Source: Chaetoderma sp. LZ-2023a (Eukaryota; Mollusca; Caudofoveata; Chaetodermatida; Chaetodermatidae). From it: 64,000 bases of DNA. The stretch lies in NCBI GenBank assembly GCA_034401795.1, contig CM067374.1, positions 100,138,813-100,202,812 on the forward strand, given 5' to 3'. Positions 1 through 11,764 of the stretch are shown in pieces. The translations under genes and the position numbers were made by a program. The notes under the pieces were generated by a model, which ran no database searches, was not told where the DNA came from, and saw only the letters and a list, made by a program, of their open reading frames with translations. Every line of letters begins with the position of its first letter. The first letter of the stretch is position 1.

Positions 1-495
1 CCGATATTTCAGCAATACAACGATCAGTATAGCTCGTGTAGATTTATTTGTGGATTGGAACTCTAAGCTATACGTAATTAAAAACTCCTACACTGAAGTG
101 AACATCCGGATATTCGTATCTCCTAGAATGACATTAACAAGCGTGCTATGTCTACCGTGCACACATAATATCGCTTTATTGTTATTGCCACTGGCCAGTA
201 TGTTTTACAGTCACCACTCTGGGCATTCAAGCAGACATATTATGATGGATACAATCCCCAGAGTATAGTAACTAATAACAATAATATAGAATAACTGACG
301 TAACATGTATGTAAACTGACATTTCTATGTTCATTATTCATGAAGATCTGCATACACTACTTCAAATACATAACGTCTGATAATATTTTAACACCTTAAA
401 ACTGTTAATTGGAATTTCAATAAGCACAACGCATAGCGACATCAGAATACTAGGTAATTGGCAACATAATAATATCCATATTCATATTCTTATTC
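1..495. other. Intergenic DNA, no gene seen
   Basis: AT-rich sequence with only one short open frame (72 codons) that has no recognisable domain or codon bias. I see nothing functional before the microsatellite. Confidence 0.6.
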
Positions 496-2781
<2,286 letters not shown>

Positions 2782-3159
2782 GAATCCAGGCTATCGATCA
2801 ATCATATGACGTCATAATCAACTACGTGATTTGTAGGCTGACGTCAAAATCAATGATCTCATGAATGATGTAACTAAGTCATAAACACTTAATAGTCCGT
2901 CAAGTTGTACGAATTGTATGTCTTTACTATTTAATAAACATTCTGTTGAATATTTTGAAACTAGTTTGTTTGGGCGCTGTTGCTGGCATGGGCCACAACA
3001 GCAGCCATGCAAATCTGTTTCAAAATATTCACCAGCTTACCTCTATAGTTTTCTGGAAATTGAGATTCATGGTGTGCTGAGACTGATCGATCCCAAACAC
3101 AGGCAAAGCGTGGGTGGAGCTTAGCTAGAGATGGGCGGGGCATAGCTAAAACTGGATTC
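2782..3159 (-). mobile_element. MITE-H copy 1, near full length
   Basis: This is a short non-autonomous DNA transposon seen many times in the window. Both ends read GAATCCAG inward. One side carries TGACGTCA at 2807-2814 and 2839-2846. The middle is an inverted repeat built on CTGTTGCTG / CAGCAAC with AATATTTTGAAAC arms. The other side has the conserved AGCTTAGCTAGAGATGGGCG block. There is no coding capacity. The superfamily is not identified, because no autonomous partner is in the window. Confidence 0.85.
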
Positions 3160-3940
3160 ATCCATTATTTGTGTATGAATCATTTCAAAGAATTTAAGTA
3201 ATCAGATTCTGCTTTGGGGTGCTGCATTCATACGAATGTAAATCCCACCCTCTCGTTTGCATGATCAAATCGTGCAGTCACTGGAACATAATTTAGCACA
3301 AGTATCAAGATTAATTGCTGTTAACTCTCTCGTTTTGCTCATTGTGGTGCCCGTAGCCATCCTAGCGGGCGCATCTAACGCCCGGAACCCCCATTCACCA
3401 CCAAGCATAGGCCTATACGATAACATTCATGACATTCTGCTTCCATTCATTGTCTATTTGAGAATAATTGGGGAAAACGACCGTTACCGTATCCCAGTCC
3501 CCTGCCACCACTAGCCTTCTTAATTGGCTTACTTACACGTTTTCGATCAGGCAAGTAGCCAGAGAAGAATGCTATGTTGAATTGCTAGATTCTATAACCA
3601 TAAATCAATGTCGCTTTCAGAATGGAGATATGATGGCAGCAACTTTAAGCAAAGTCGTTATAAAACCAGCATCCGTGTTTTTATTTGCCAAATGAAATAA
3701 TGGCATAAAGACAATAATTCAAAACATTGAATTTTGTTTTAACCAGCTAATGGTAACATATGATGAGTACAAAACTGGTTGCCTGCTTATTTTTATCTTC
3801 TCATATTAATTGTAATAAATAGACGACTAGCACCGTTCTCATAGACGCAGCGTGTTGATCTATGTATCTAATGGCGTGTCTTATGAACGTCGGCAATACA
3901 ATATATTAAAGTAATGCTAAATCTTGGTAATATGATAATG
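3160..3940. other. Intergenic DNA, no gene seen
   Basis: Two short open frames (85 and 75 codons) lie here. One has a hydrophobic stretch, but neither shows a family motif, and adjacent sequence is repeat-derived. I do not call a gene. Confidence 0.5.
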
Positions 3941-4317
3941 GACTTTTCAGTTTTAACTATTCCACGCCCAGCTCAATATAAGCTCCACCCACACCTCGCT
4001 CGTGTTGGGATCGATCGATCTCTGAACTCCCTGACTATCAATTTCCAGAAAACTATACATGTAAGCTGGTAAATACTTTGAAACTAATTTTACTGCCCGC
4101 TGATGCTGGCAACAACAGCGCCCAGTCATATTAGTTTCAAAATATTCAGCAGCATGTTTCTTAAATAGCAATAACAAACAATTCGTACAACGTGTCAGAC
4201 TATTACGCGTTAAAGGCGGGTTTAATTGAATCATTCATGGCGTCATAATTATGACGTCAGCATACACATCACGTAGTTGATTATGACGTTATATGATTGA
4301 GTGAGGAAACTGATTCA
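3941..4317 (+). mobile_element. MITE-H copy 2
   Basis: Same family as the copy at 2782-3159, opposite orientation. The AGCTCCACCCAC block is at the left. The central hairpin (about 4070-4160) is formed by AATTTTACTGCCCGCTGATGCTGG and its approximate complement. The right part carries TGACGTCA near 4252. The ends are more diverged than in copy 1. Confidence 0.8.
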
Positions 4318-6109
4318 TGAATTGATGAGATGACATATTTAACAATTTAATCTTAATGACTAAATTTGATCAATAAAATCAATATATTTGCTTATTGAAT
4401 GTCCATTTGCAGGCGAAGAAAATACAATTTTTTTAATTTTCCAGTGGAATAGCTGATTCTGTCAGACAGTCATTTCAGTGGTAACCTATAATTAAAAAAA
4501 ATATTCTTCTCTTGGCCTACAAATGGACAGTCCTAAGGACGAAAAAAGAGGCCGCTTTTGATTGGCTTCGCCATAAACGGGTTATAGGACAGCGCATCAC
4601 AGCGGCACAATTAGACAAGTCTAATCAATAATAATATTCTTTCTAATAGCAGAGTACAGTTCAGTATTTCTTTCTAATGCTCACGATTAGCTCACGATTA
4701 TAACATACATTCCATCTGCTCATCTGTCTCTCAAACTGCACGTGTGGCGGGTTTGGTGGCGTCGAAACTACCACCCTAACACCAGATAATAATACGTAAA
4801 ATCAGCATTGACTGCATGAAATCATTACCAAACAAATACGATTGACCAGGTGTCGGGTACTAAAGAACACAATGGACTCGCTTAAGAAATTTATTTTTTT
4901 TTAAATTTTAATTTGAAGTTAATCACCCCCATTTAAATTAAAACACCAGATCTCTGCTAATGTAATAAGCAATATTATCCATTGTATATCCATTTTGGGC
5001 GATCATAGGAAAACAATTGCTATAAGGGCAAAGTATTCTTTAACAGGTGTGATATACACCACCGTGTATCACTCGCATAACAATATGGCTTAAAGCTTCT
5101 GTTTTGGTGGACTGTTGCCTGATTCCATATCTACCATTAGAAATGTTGAAGCCTGGCGACTGGAGTTAGCGTCTTTGGCTAGAGGCTAGCATCGCGGGGT
5201 CATCATCTCCAGCGACTAGTCTACATAATCCAATGTTACCAGAGATGTAGCTTTCAATTGCCACAGAAAGCATACACAATGTTACAACCTAGAGAGCATA
5301 TAAAGGTGAATTCTGATTCTCGCCTCGGGCCAAATCTAAACAACGGCCTGTATTGGAGTCAATCTCAAGATAGGTTGTTTGGTCAAAGACAGTTAAATAG
5401 TATTGCAATTGCAGAGCTGACATAGCTGATATTAATCCCACTACAACATGCAGATCATTTGCTTTGGCCCCATGAGAAACTTGTTTCTCTATGTCACGGT
5501 TTGTATGCTGTCTATGTGATCTGGTCGTAGTTATTTCTATGTCTTGAGTATAATTTTATGTTATTTTGTATTCCTTTATCAAGCTATGTTAGGTCAGCTT
5601 TAAGTTGCATTTTGACGGCGAAGTACATGCTCGCGCCTGTTCGTGCTTGTGTTTTTTAGTGGTCTGCACTCGTATGTTGATATAAATCGTACCTTTTCTT
5701 ATGCGAATTCTCTCCCCGATTTGACTTATAGTGTTTTCATACATGTTTTCTATACCGTGGGAATTTGTTATTCTTGTTTTCTGTCTAATCGCTGTTTATC
5801 TTTGTGGCTAAGTACAGTGATTTCCATGATTTTGCTGCTTCTAATTTTTGGTGCCTTTCTTGTTAGATTCGGTGGCGTGTTCTAGCCTATGCAATATAGT
5901 TATGGCATTTTTACATTGTCGATCATTACTTTGTTATTCAGTTGAGCAGTATTTGTTCTCTGATGTATCGCTGTGCGCGATAAATCTGTTCTATTTGCGT
6001 GTTTCTGCACGGGGGTCCTCTCAATTTAATCATGCCTCGGGGTTGGCTGGAACTGCAGTTCACATAGCATAGTCGCCAGAAACACCAGACCGATGGCATA
6101 ATCAGGGTC
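4318..6109. other. Intergenic DNA, no gene seen
   Basis: AT-rich sequence. Overlapping short open frames at 5643-6072 are rich in Phe/Leu/Ser and have no recognisable domain. I see no splice-linked exon set, RNA gene or mobile element. Confidence 0.5.
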
Positions 6110-6833
6110 GCAGAGTGCATGTCTTGGTTGCCATCATTCAACGGCTCATCCGACCATCTATGACAGCATCATAGCTTATAGGATCGTCTTCCGTGTAGCT
6201 ACCGTCATTGACTCGGTGCACTGAGAATCGCGCGCGCTAACACCACGCCACGGACCGACTCACTCGTACGTTGGCATCACGCCATCACCGTATTCGTTAA
6301 GTACTTACACACACATTGTAAATTTTGTTAATACATTTTTCATTTTATTTTAAATGGTGTTTGGATTTTGGTTGTTTGAGGAATGGCACTTGATAATCTG
6401 GTCAGCTAACCAATCATTGTAGTAGGTCCATAGCTAGCACCTCTGCCTTTTAATTACCCACCATTAAGGGAGTTGTTTGGTATATTGTAGCTGGGAGAGC
6501 TACGATATTTGTCCGGTTTAGGGAGGGCCTTGAACTATATTTGATCAACATCAGGTCACGTCACAATCTTCACTATTAATCCCATAGACACTCCTCCCCC
6601 CAACACGTGACACTCTACATTACCGAATGAGTTTGATATGTCTACTTGCAGCCATTCCATCATTCCTAATAATATCAATGACTGCCATTGGCATTTTATT
6701 TCTTTGTCACACTGGTAAGCTATATGCATTTGAGAGATTATGCCATCATGTCAGCAAGGAATTGATAACATCTTTCGCTATCTCGTCGAATCTCCTGATG
6801 CTTGGTGGTCCATTGCTGATTCTATTCGCCCCT
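6110..6833 (+). repeat. Tandem duplication, unit A, part left of the Polinton
   Basis: Aligns by eye with 25004-26298 from CGCAGAGTGCATG through the block around GTAAATTTTGTTAATA to the CCCCT at the Polinton junction. It holds a single copy of the sequence that became a 45-bp minisatellite in unit B. The rest of unit A lies beyond the Polinton, at 23050-25003. Confidence 0.85.
6829..6833 (+). other. Polinton target-site duplication, left copy
   Basis: CCCCT precedes the left end. The same five bases follow the right end at 23050-23054, and one copy sits at the matching unoccupied site (26294-26298). Polintons usually duplicate 6 bp; only five are visible here. Confidence 0.75.
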
Positions 6834-7119
6834 AGTAGTATAGCCGGGATTAAAATGATACCACGTCCCTGAATAACGGGGGAAATCGTGAAATTCGCCT
6901 CCCAGGCCCTTAACAATTGAGGGCCGCATTTTTTAGGTGTTTTTAGGTCCAGGTAGCGCGGGCCTCTAAAAAACTGCCGCCCCTAGGGGCCCCCCTTCAC
7001 TATGCCAGCACGTAGTGCGACGCCACACCCCCATAATGAAAGCACCCGGGAGGCGAATTTCCCGATTACCCCCCCGTTATTCCGGGGCGTTGTATCATTT
7101 TAATCCCGGCTATACTACT
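6834..7119. repeat. Left Polinton end: 286-bp inverted-repeat module
   Basis: The left end is itself palindromic. About 71 bases from 6834 (AGTAGTATAGCC ... CGCCTCCC) recur inverted at 7049-7119 (GGGAGGCG ... GGCTATACTACT). The middle holds CTAAAAAACTGCCG, also found in the right end. Only a shortened half-module is present at the right end (22889-23049). The module could be a small non-autonomous element sharing the Polinton termini, or a duplicated terminus. Confidence 0.85.
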
Positions 7120-7205
7120 TAGCACATGGTCGTAACGTCCATTTAGAGACTAGCACACTCAGCGGTATACGAGCTGATCAAGCACGCATTACATGGTCTT
7201 ATCAG
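7120..7205 (-). repeat. Left subterminal repeat, single unit
   Basis: One inverted copy of the roughly 67-bp unit (ATGTAATGCGTGCTTGATCA ... TCTCTAAATGGACG) that is tandemly repeated at the right end (22112-22885). It confirms that the inverted ends extend inward past the 286-bp module. Confidence 0.85.
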
Positions 7206-7252
7206 CGCCACTGCTGTAGACGCCAGTACGAGCAATACGATGAGAAGCATGG

Positions 7253-8293
7253 CTATATATGAAGAGTTAAACTGAACAGAGTGAACGCCTCGAGAAATAT
7301 CTGTGCCAGATCGAGCCCTGCTCCATCCGGATCGATAGTGATCTTCATCCCCTCAGGGGCAGGGGCTAGCTGCTTCACTCTGCCGCCGGCTAAGAAACGT
7401 AGCTCTAGGACTATATGAGTCGTTTGCGGGCTAATGAGCCCCACTCGCTGAAGCAGTTTAACAGCACTCTTGGCTTTGGAGACATGTGACACCCCATCGA
7501 CCCGTAGGGTGCCCTCCTGGGCAGCTTCTTCTGGTCCATCGAATGGACGACGCAGCAGGAGCTTTCCACCTGTAACCCCGATCCGGTGACCCACCCTCGT
7601 CAGGGAGACACCTTCACCTATGTAGGTGAGGAAGGATGATCCCCGATTGTAGAGCTTTCGAACTTTCCCATCCCTTTTCACAACAGTGGTGAGGGTAGTA
7701 ACCTCTATGTCAATGAGTGCGGGAGGCCTATATAGGGGCAACCATGGTTGCCAGTTACCCCCAGGTCCGGCGCGGTACCACACTTCTTTCTTCTCAAACA
7801 TGAACTGCAGGTTTTTTGCCAGGGTCAATAGCAGGCCATCACGGACCAACGGCGGGGCACCGCTCGAATAGGGTTTGACCAGGTGAAAGCTGATGTCGCT
7901 ATTTAGGGTGTTGATGTCTACCGCATCTGTATCCGAGAGCTCAATCAACGGCTCGAGGTCGTACTTCCTCTTCGGGAAATCGTACCAAAACACGATCTTG
8001 TGGCCATCTATGTCGCGACCCAGGCGCCCTTTCGACACCTCCTTGAGGTCTGTGAGCATCTCCACCCCATCACCCCCAATGGGGTGGAGGGAGAATGCCT
8101 TTGAGCTTGCTTCGTACTGTAGGGCGAAGGACTTGCCATCACTCTCTTCTACCTTGGCAGCATCAACTGCGTACACATCTGCGAGGTCAGCAAGGCGGTG
8201 AGAACATAATCTCACCCTCTCTAGAGGGGAGACAGGGGGTACAGTACCGTATAGAATGGGTCCTCTTCGAGGTGCCCCAGCGGGGCACAACAT
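7253..8293 (-). CDS. Unknown Polinton protein
   Basis: Open frame of 346 codons from the first ATG; the frame itself extends up to 8347. I do not recognise the family. The protein alternates charged and beta-prone segments (for example GHKIVFWYDFPKRKYDLEPL and VWYRAGPGGNWQPWLPLY). It has no obvious membrane helix and ends in a hydrophobic tail, LEAFTLFSLTLHI. It is the outermost left gene and reads towards the left end. Size and position would suit a structural or accessory protein, but no function can be assigned. Its 5' part overlaps a plus-strand frame at 8095-8535, so the start is uncertain. Confidence 0.6.
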   Translation of the reverse strand: MLCPAGAPRRGPILYGTVPPVSPLERVRLCSHRLADLADVYAVDAAKVEESDGKSFALQYEASSKAFSLHPIGGDGVEMLTDLKEVSKGRLGRDIDGHKIVFWYDFPKRKYDLEPLIELSDTDAVDINTLNSDISFHLVKPYSSGAPPLVRDGLLLTLAKNLQFMFEKKEVWYRAGPGGNWQPWLPLYRPPALIDIEVTTLTTVVKRDGKVRKLYNRGSSFLTYIGEGVSLTRVGHRIGVTGGKLLLRRPFDGPEEAAQEGTLRVDGVSHVSKAKSAVKLLQRVGLISPQTTHIVLELRFLAGGRVKQLAPAPEGMKITIDPDGAGLDLAQIFLEAFTLFSLTLHI

Positions 8294-8535
8294 ACATACA
8301 CGCCGATGTGCTGCATCAACCTCCGGGCCGTGCACACAGCAGCTCACTGGTAGAAGTCGGCCGGGATGTGATAGAGTATCTCCCAGGTGCCAACAGCAAC
8401 CTATGGAAAGCTATCAGTCCTAGCCTGTTCACACCTGTAAATCACCTGTTTGACAAGCCCTCCATTAACATATACGCAAGCACGGATGGGGGTATCGGAC
8501 GCCCATTTAGAGTTTACACTCTTATTACTCATTGA
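8095..8535 (+). CDS. Possible Polinton ORF of unknown function
   Basis: A 146-codon frame whose first half lies opposite the minus-strand gene and is probably not coding. The last 80 codons (YIHADVLH ... IGRPFRVYTLITH) look more protein-like and lie in otherwise empty sequence before the next gene. No domain was recognised and no core-promoter motif of this element precedes it. The true gene may be only the distal part. Confidence 0.3.
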   Translation: MPLSLLRTVGRRTCHHSLLPWQHQLRTHLRGQQGGENIISPSLEGRQGVQYRIEWVLFEVPQRGTTYIHADVLHQPPGRAHSSSLVEVGRDVIEYLPGANSNLWKAISPSLFTPVNHLFDKPSINIYASTDGGIGRPFRVYTLITH

Positions 8536-8547
8536 CCTGACGACAAC

Positions 8548-8772
8548 ATGATATCATACCAGCAATATCTGTCCTTTGCCGAGATGCTGAAGAAAGAGGG
8601 TTGCCCCTTCATGACCACTGCAAAAAACGAACAGATGTTCGCACAGCAACAGATCTGTCAACAAGAAGGAGAGCGCCTACAGCGGGAGAACTGGTATCAA
8701 CAGAACATGCGCGGGGCAAGGAGGCACGGGGGGGAATTTCCGATACTGGCAGGCCCTCCTGGAGGAGAGTAA
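8548..8772 (+). CDS. Small hydrophilic Polinton ORF
   Basis: A 74-codon frame starting with ATG, 12 bases after the previous stop. It is rich in Gln, Glu and Met (for example EQMFAQQQICQQEGERLQRE), suggesting a short helical or coiled-coil protein. The family is not recognised. It is followed closely by an acidic frame at 8789. Confidence 0.4.
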   Translation: MISYQQYLSFAEMLKKEGCPFMTTAKNEQMFAQQQICQQEGERLQRENWYQQNMRGARRHGGEFPILAGPPGGE

Positions 8773-8788
8773 GCGGGATGCAGGAGTC

Positions 8789-9118
8789 TTGACTGACGAC
8801 GATCGGCCAGATGTCTACGACGATGAGCCAGGTGTCTTCACGGACGAGGATGAGCCAGAGGTCATACAGTGGGAAGAGGAGATGGCGCGGAAGTATAAGA
8901 TCAAGAAAGCCATCCAGCGGCGGACCTACTATCTTGGTGATAAGGTGAAGTTCCAGATGTCACGTCTCAGAACGCTACTCGCACCCGACATAGTGCTGGA
9001 TGACCACGTTTTAAGAGCAATCTGTCTCAAGACCGAAAAGCTGGCAGGGTTTGCCAGACTCTCCAAAATGAACCCTTCTATGTCTCATAAGCAGATTCTG
9101 CAGGTGATGTCGGTTTAA
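8789..9118 (+). CDS. Small acidic-to-basic Polinton protein, unknown
   Basis: A 109-codon frame with a very acidic first third (DDDRPDVYDDEPG, then DEDEPEVIQWEEE). A basic, probably helical part follows (RKYKIKKAIQRRTYYLGDKVK) and then a compact C-terminus (KLAGFARLSKMNPSMSHKQI). The charge split resembles small virion or DNA-binding accessory proteins, but I recognise no family. The stop overlaps the TTTAA core element of the next gene (9114-9118). Confidence 0.5.
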   Translation: MTDDDRPDVYDDEPGVFTDEDEPEVIQWEEEMARKYKIKKAIQRRTYYLGDKVKFQMSRLRTLLAPDIVLDDHVLRAICLKTEKLAGFARLSKMNPSMSHKQILQVMSV

Positions 9119-9130
9119 GCCCCAGGTATA
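9114..9130 (+). promoter_or_regulatory. Core motif TTTAA-N8-TATA before the 9133 gene
   Basis: TTTAA at 9114-9118, eight bases, TATA at 9127-9130, then ATG at 9133. One of eleven such sites in this element. Confidence 0.65.
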
Positions 9131-9132
9131 CT

Positions 9133-9747
9133 ATGGCAAAATCAGAGTGGCGGAAGCAACCAGAACTATACCCCTCCCTGACTGCTGACGAGGGCGGTAC
9201 CATCCACGGCTGGCGACTCCAGCAGATAGATACCATCAGGCAGAATCTCGTCCATGAGGCAGAAAAGTACGGCAGAACGCGCAGTCGATATAAGACAGCC
9301 TACAACGTCCTCGCGCATACAACCACTGCTGCGGGCGTGATTGGAGCCAGTGCTGGTGTGGCAGCTGTGGCCACTCTCGCTACAGGGGTGGGTGCCCTCG
9401 TCGCCATCCCTCTGGGTGGCGTGACACTAGCCACCACTGTCTTGGCCACGGGCTTGGGGGGGGGGTGGCAGCGGCAGATCACAAGGAGGCTGGAGAAGCA
9501 TGCTAAGTATGTGACACTAGCACAGAGTATGCTACGGACTATCGACGAGTCTGTCAGCAAAGCTCTCGAGGATGGCCAGGTCACCGATGAGGAGTACCAC
9601 CATATATTGAAGGTCCAAGCCCTGTACCGCACTGAGAAACCTAAAGTGCGACAGCAATACCTCAGCGGGCGGGTTGATATGGAGGAGTTAAAAAACGAGA
9701 TGTTACGGCGAGGTCACCTCGCCGGTCTCTGGAGCGACTACAAATAA
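9133..9747 (+). CDS. Polinton membrane protein with one hydrophobic hairpin
   Basis: A 204-codon frame with ATG just after a core motif. Residues about 55-105 form a long Ala/Gly/Val-rich hydrophobic region (GVIGASAGVAAVATLATGVG ... ATTVLATGLGGG) able to make two membrane helices or one hairpin. The flanks are charged and helical. The C-terminal 90 residues look soluble (TIDESVSKALEDGQVTDEEY). The architecture recalls small membrane-active proteins of viruses, such as holin-like or membrane-remodelling proteins. That is only an analogy and I do not recognise the family. It lies directly upstream of a candidate virion gene. Confidence 0.65.
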   Translation: MAKSEWRKQPELYPSLTADEGGTIHGWRLQQIDTIRQNLVHEAEKYGRTRSRYKTAYNVLAHTTTAAGVIGASAGVAAVATLATGVGALVAIPLGGVTLATTVLATGLGGGWQRQITRRLEKHAKYVTLAQSMLRTIDESVSKALEDGQVTDEEYHHILKVQALYRTEKPKVRQQYLSGRVDMEELKNEMLRRGHLAGLWSDYK

Positions 9748-9761
9748 TGTGCTGCGTTAGC

Positions 9762-9779
9762 TTTAAGAACACCAGTATA
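9762..9779 (+). promoter_or_regulatory. Core motif TTTAA-N9-TATA before the 9781 gene
   Basis: TTTAA at 9762-9766 and TATA at 9776-9779 (nine-base gap), with ATG two bases later at 9781. The leader would be almost absent if transcription starts downstream of the TATA, which is odd and may mean that the real start ATG is further in. Confidence 0.55.
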
Positions 9780-9780
9780 G

Positions 9781-11052
9781 ATGGCCTTCCCACGGGACCT
9801 CACGACAGTCAACCAGAGCCAACCGCCCCTCCTGGGTACACTCTTGACTGGCCTGAGAGGCCTTCTTGATGATATACCAGAGCTAACACCTTTCTTTATC
9901 ACAGTGGATGGACGGGCCCGAATCAGCTTCTCCGTCAACCCACGACCACTGACGAACCGCCCCATCACCATCAGGGATGCGAAGCAAGCTCATACTTGGA
10001 TGGCTGCTCCAAGCCTCTCATACTGGAATCAGCAGCTGAACTTTGCCGTGTGGTGTGCCACGGCAGGCTGTGGAGTAAGTTCCACCATGCTTCACCCCTA
10101 TTCTGGTACTCCTGAAGCTGCGCTCATCGCCAGCTGTCTCAGATTCCACGTGTACTTCACCATGCGACGAATGCTCCATGAGCTGGGTGCAAGCCTCCCT
10201 GATACAAACGACTTCGATCCACAGCTCAACAGTCATAGCGTCTCAGCGGCCAGCAGACTACAGAGAGAGTTCAGAGCTCACCCAGACTATCGGTGGCATG
10301 GCGGCGACAACCACGGTCTAGGGGTTATGTACGGTGGCCCGGGACGTGACTACTCAGGATTCCCCTATCGAACACCCCGACGAGTAGGCCATCGGAAGAC
10401 AGCGACATTCTCGTTCGATCCAGACTCCGATCCTGGAGCGATAGTGCAGAATATGCACATCACCGGAATCAGGCAAGACTCCCCAGATGTGTGGAAGTAC
10501 TTTGTACCAGCAGGGATCGTTCGGATCAACCAGTCCCTGGAAGCCCTGTGCTACTGCCTCCTTACAGCGCAGACCAAGCTGCGTCATTCCATAGATGGTG
10601 TCAGCGGAGCAGAGGTCCAGGCCATGTTCATCAGTCTCGTTGAGGATATGGTCATCGTGGCAGATCCCAGCAGTCTTATTGCTAAGTTCCAGCAGGGGCT
10701 GCAGAAGGCCCATTGCAAACTTGACTTTGCTCTTTCACCACACCTACGGTTGATTCCGAGCAACATGATCGTGAACATCGAGGACCTCCAAGTCAGGGGC
10801 TATAACAACATGATAGTCGAGGGGAGTTCTCCCGGTGTCCACTTCGGTTTCAACGCGGATATCAATACACCTAGACGTAATACGGGCCATACAGTCATTC
10901 TGACACTGCAGCCAGTCGACACGGCGCTTCCCATGGCAGCGCCAACCCCACCACTGCAGCCAGTCGCCACGACACCACTTCCCATGGCAGCTCTACGAGT
11001 GGTGTCAGGCCTAACTATCGTGGTGCTCGGGATCAGCCTACTCCGCCGCTAG
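9781..11052 (+). CDS. Large Polinton protein, candidate virion component
   Basis: A 423-codon frame, one of the two longest plus-strand genes. The first 370 residues are mixed alpha/beta, with segments such as LSYWNQQLNFAVWCATAGCG and FHVYFTMRRMLHELG. A Pro/Thr/Ala linker with two similar TLQPV...PMAA repeats follows. The last 20 residues (VVSGLTIVVLGISLLRR) are a membrane anchor with basic end. Polintons carry one major and one minor jelly-roll capsid gene plus other conserved virion genes; length and position fit one of these. I cannot decide from sequence alone whether this is the major capsid protein or a membrane-anchored virion protein. Confidence 0.6.
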   Translation: MAFPRDLTTVNQSQPPLLGTLLTGLRGLLDDIPELTPFFITVDGRARISFSVNPRPLTNRPITIRDAKQAHTWMAAPSLSYWNQQLNFAVWCATAGCGVSSTMLHPYSGTPEAALIASCLRFHVYFTMRRMLHELGASLPDTNDFDPQLNSHSVSAASRLQREFRAHPDYRWHGGDNHGLGVMYGGPGRDYSGFPYRTPRRVGHRKTATFSFDPDSDPGAIVQNMHITGIRQDSPDVWKYFVPAGIVRINQSLEALCYCLLTAQTKLRHSIDGVSGAEVQAMFISLVEDMVIVADPSSLIAKFQQGLQKAHCKLDFALSPHLRLIPSNMIVNIEDLQVRGYNNMIVEGSSPGVHFGFNADINTPRRNTGHTVILTLQPVDTALPMAAPTPPLQPVATTPLPMAALRVVSGLTIVVLGISLLRR

Positions 11053-11126
11053 CAAATCAGCTATCTCGTCAGTCTCGGCTGGGACCATAGTGAGACACTG
11101 AGCCAGCTTGGCCTGCCCTACAGCCC

Positions 11127-11513
11127 CTATACACGCTGCCAACATGCACATTCAAGGGCTGGTGGGTTCCGCAGTGCATCCTTTTCCAGCTTGTAGTATC
11201 GCAGAGCCTTGTTCAGCTCTGAGTTAGGTGAGGCCATGGAGGTCTGCAACTGCTGGAACACATCTGACAGATACTCCCGATCCTTGTAGAAACCTTTAGT
11301 TCGCAGGAGCTGCTCGACGATACTCCCACCCATGATAAGGTATTCGAGGAAGCAGATCTGCCCCTTTCCAAATCCTAGATAGAGCTTCACAGCTGTCAGC
11401 TCCTCTGTCAGTTCAGCACCAGAGAGCTGAGCGAGCTCATCTGGCGTCTTCTTCTTGTAGGCCTTCAGCTCCCTCTGGAAGACCTCATAGTACTTCTCGC
11501 ATAGCGCGGACAT
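11127..11513 (-). CDS. Small helical Polinton protein, unknown
   Basis: A 128-codon minus-strand frame, ATG at 11513. It is highly helical and charged (YYEVFQRELKAYKKKTPDEL, QLQTSMASPNSELNKALRYY) with one moderately hydrophobic segment (GFGKGQICFLEYLIMGGSIV). It is divergent from the gene at 11537, with only 23 bases between the starts, so the two probably share a regulatory region. CTTAAAC abuts its ATG. I do not recognise the family. Confidence 0.55.
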   Translation of the reverse strand: MSALCEKYYEVFQRELKAYKKKTPDELAQLSGAELTEELTAVKLYLGFGKGQICFLEYLIMGGSIVEQLLRTKGFYKDREYLSDVFQQLQTSMASPNSELNKALRYYKLEKDALRNPPALECACWQRV

Positions 11514-11514
11514 G

Positions 11515-11531
11515 TTTAAGATGCCTCAATA
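11515..11531 (+). promoter_or_regulatory. Core motif TTTAA-N8-AATA before the 11537 gene
   Basis: TTTAA at 11515-11519 and AATA at 11528-11531, ATG at 11537. It occupies the whole gap between two divergent genes. Confidence 0.6.
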
Positions 11532-11536
11532 GAGAG

Positions 11537-11764
11537 ATGAATATTCCTGAGTACAAACCCGGCCATCTGGCAGATGCAGACTGGGAAGATCTTATTAGCT
11601 CACTCGACAGGGAACACAGGCGTTTAACTGCGTTGTATACTCAGGGTTTAAACAATGCCGTCAACGGTACAGATCGTGAAGCAACTGCCCGAGAGCCAGA
11701 TGAGTCTTCAGAAGGTAGAGAACCTGCTGCGAACCAAGACACAGAAGTTACTGACACAGGCTAA
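11537..11764 (+). CDS. Small acidic Polinton ORF
   Basis: A 75-codon frame, ATG six bases after a core motif. It is hydrophilic (YKPGHLADADWEDLISSLDR) and ends in a Glu/Thr/Asp-rich tail. Its distal half overlaps the start of the next gene (11655) in another frame, and that gene has its own motif inside this one. It is probably real because of the motif, but short and of unknown function. Confidence 0.45.
   Translation: MNIPEYKPGHLADADWEDLISSLDREHRRLTALYTQGLNNAVNGTDREATAREPDESSEGREPAANQDTEVTDTG
11623..11639 (+). promoter_or_regulatory. Core motif TTTAA-N8-TATA before the 11655 gene
   Basis: TTTAA at 11623-11627 and TATA at 11636-11639, then GGTTTAAACA directly before the ATG at 11655. The site lies inside the preceding small gene. 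Confidence 0.6.

Noticed and set aside
3257-3514. Possible small membrane protein with hydrophobic stretch
   Set aside because: 85 codons, no motif or supporting signal, embedded in AT-rich repeat-dense DNA.
5643-6072. Hydrophobic frames suggesting a receptor fragment
   Set aside because: Short, overlapping, no family motif; hydrophobicity follows from T-rich sequence.
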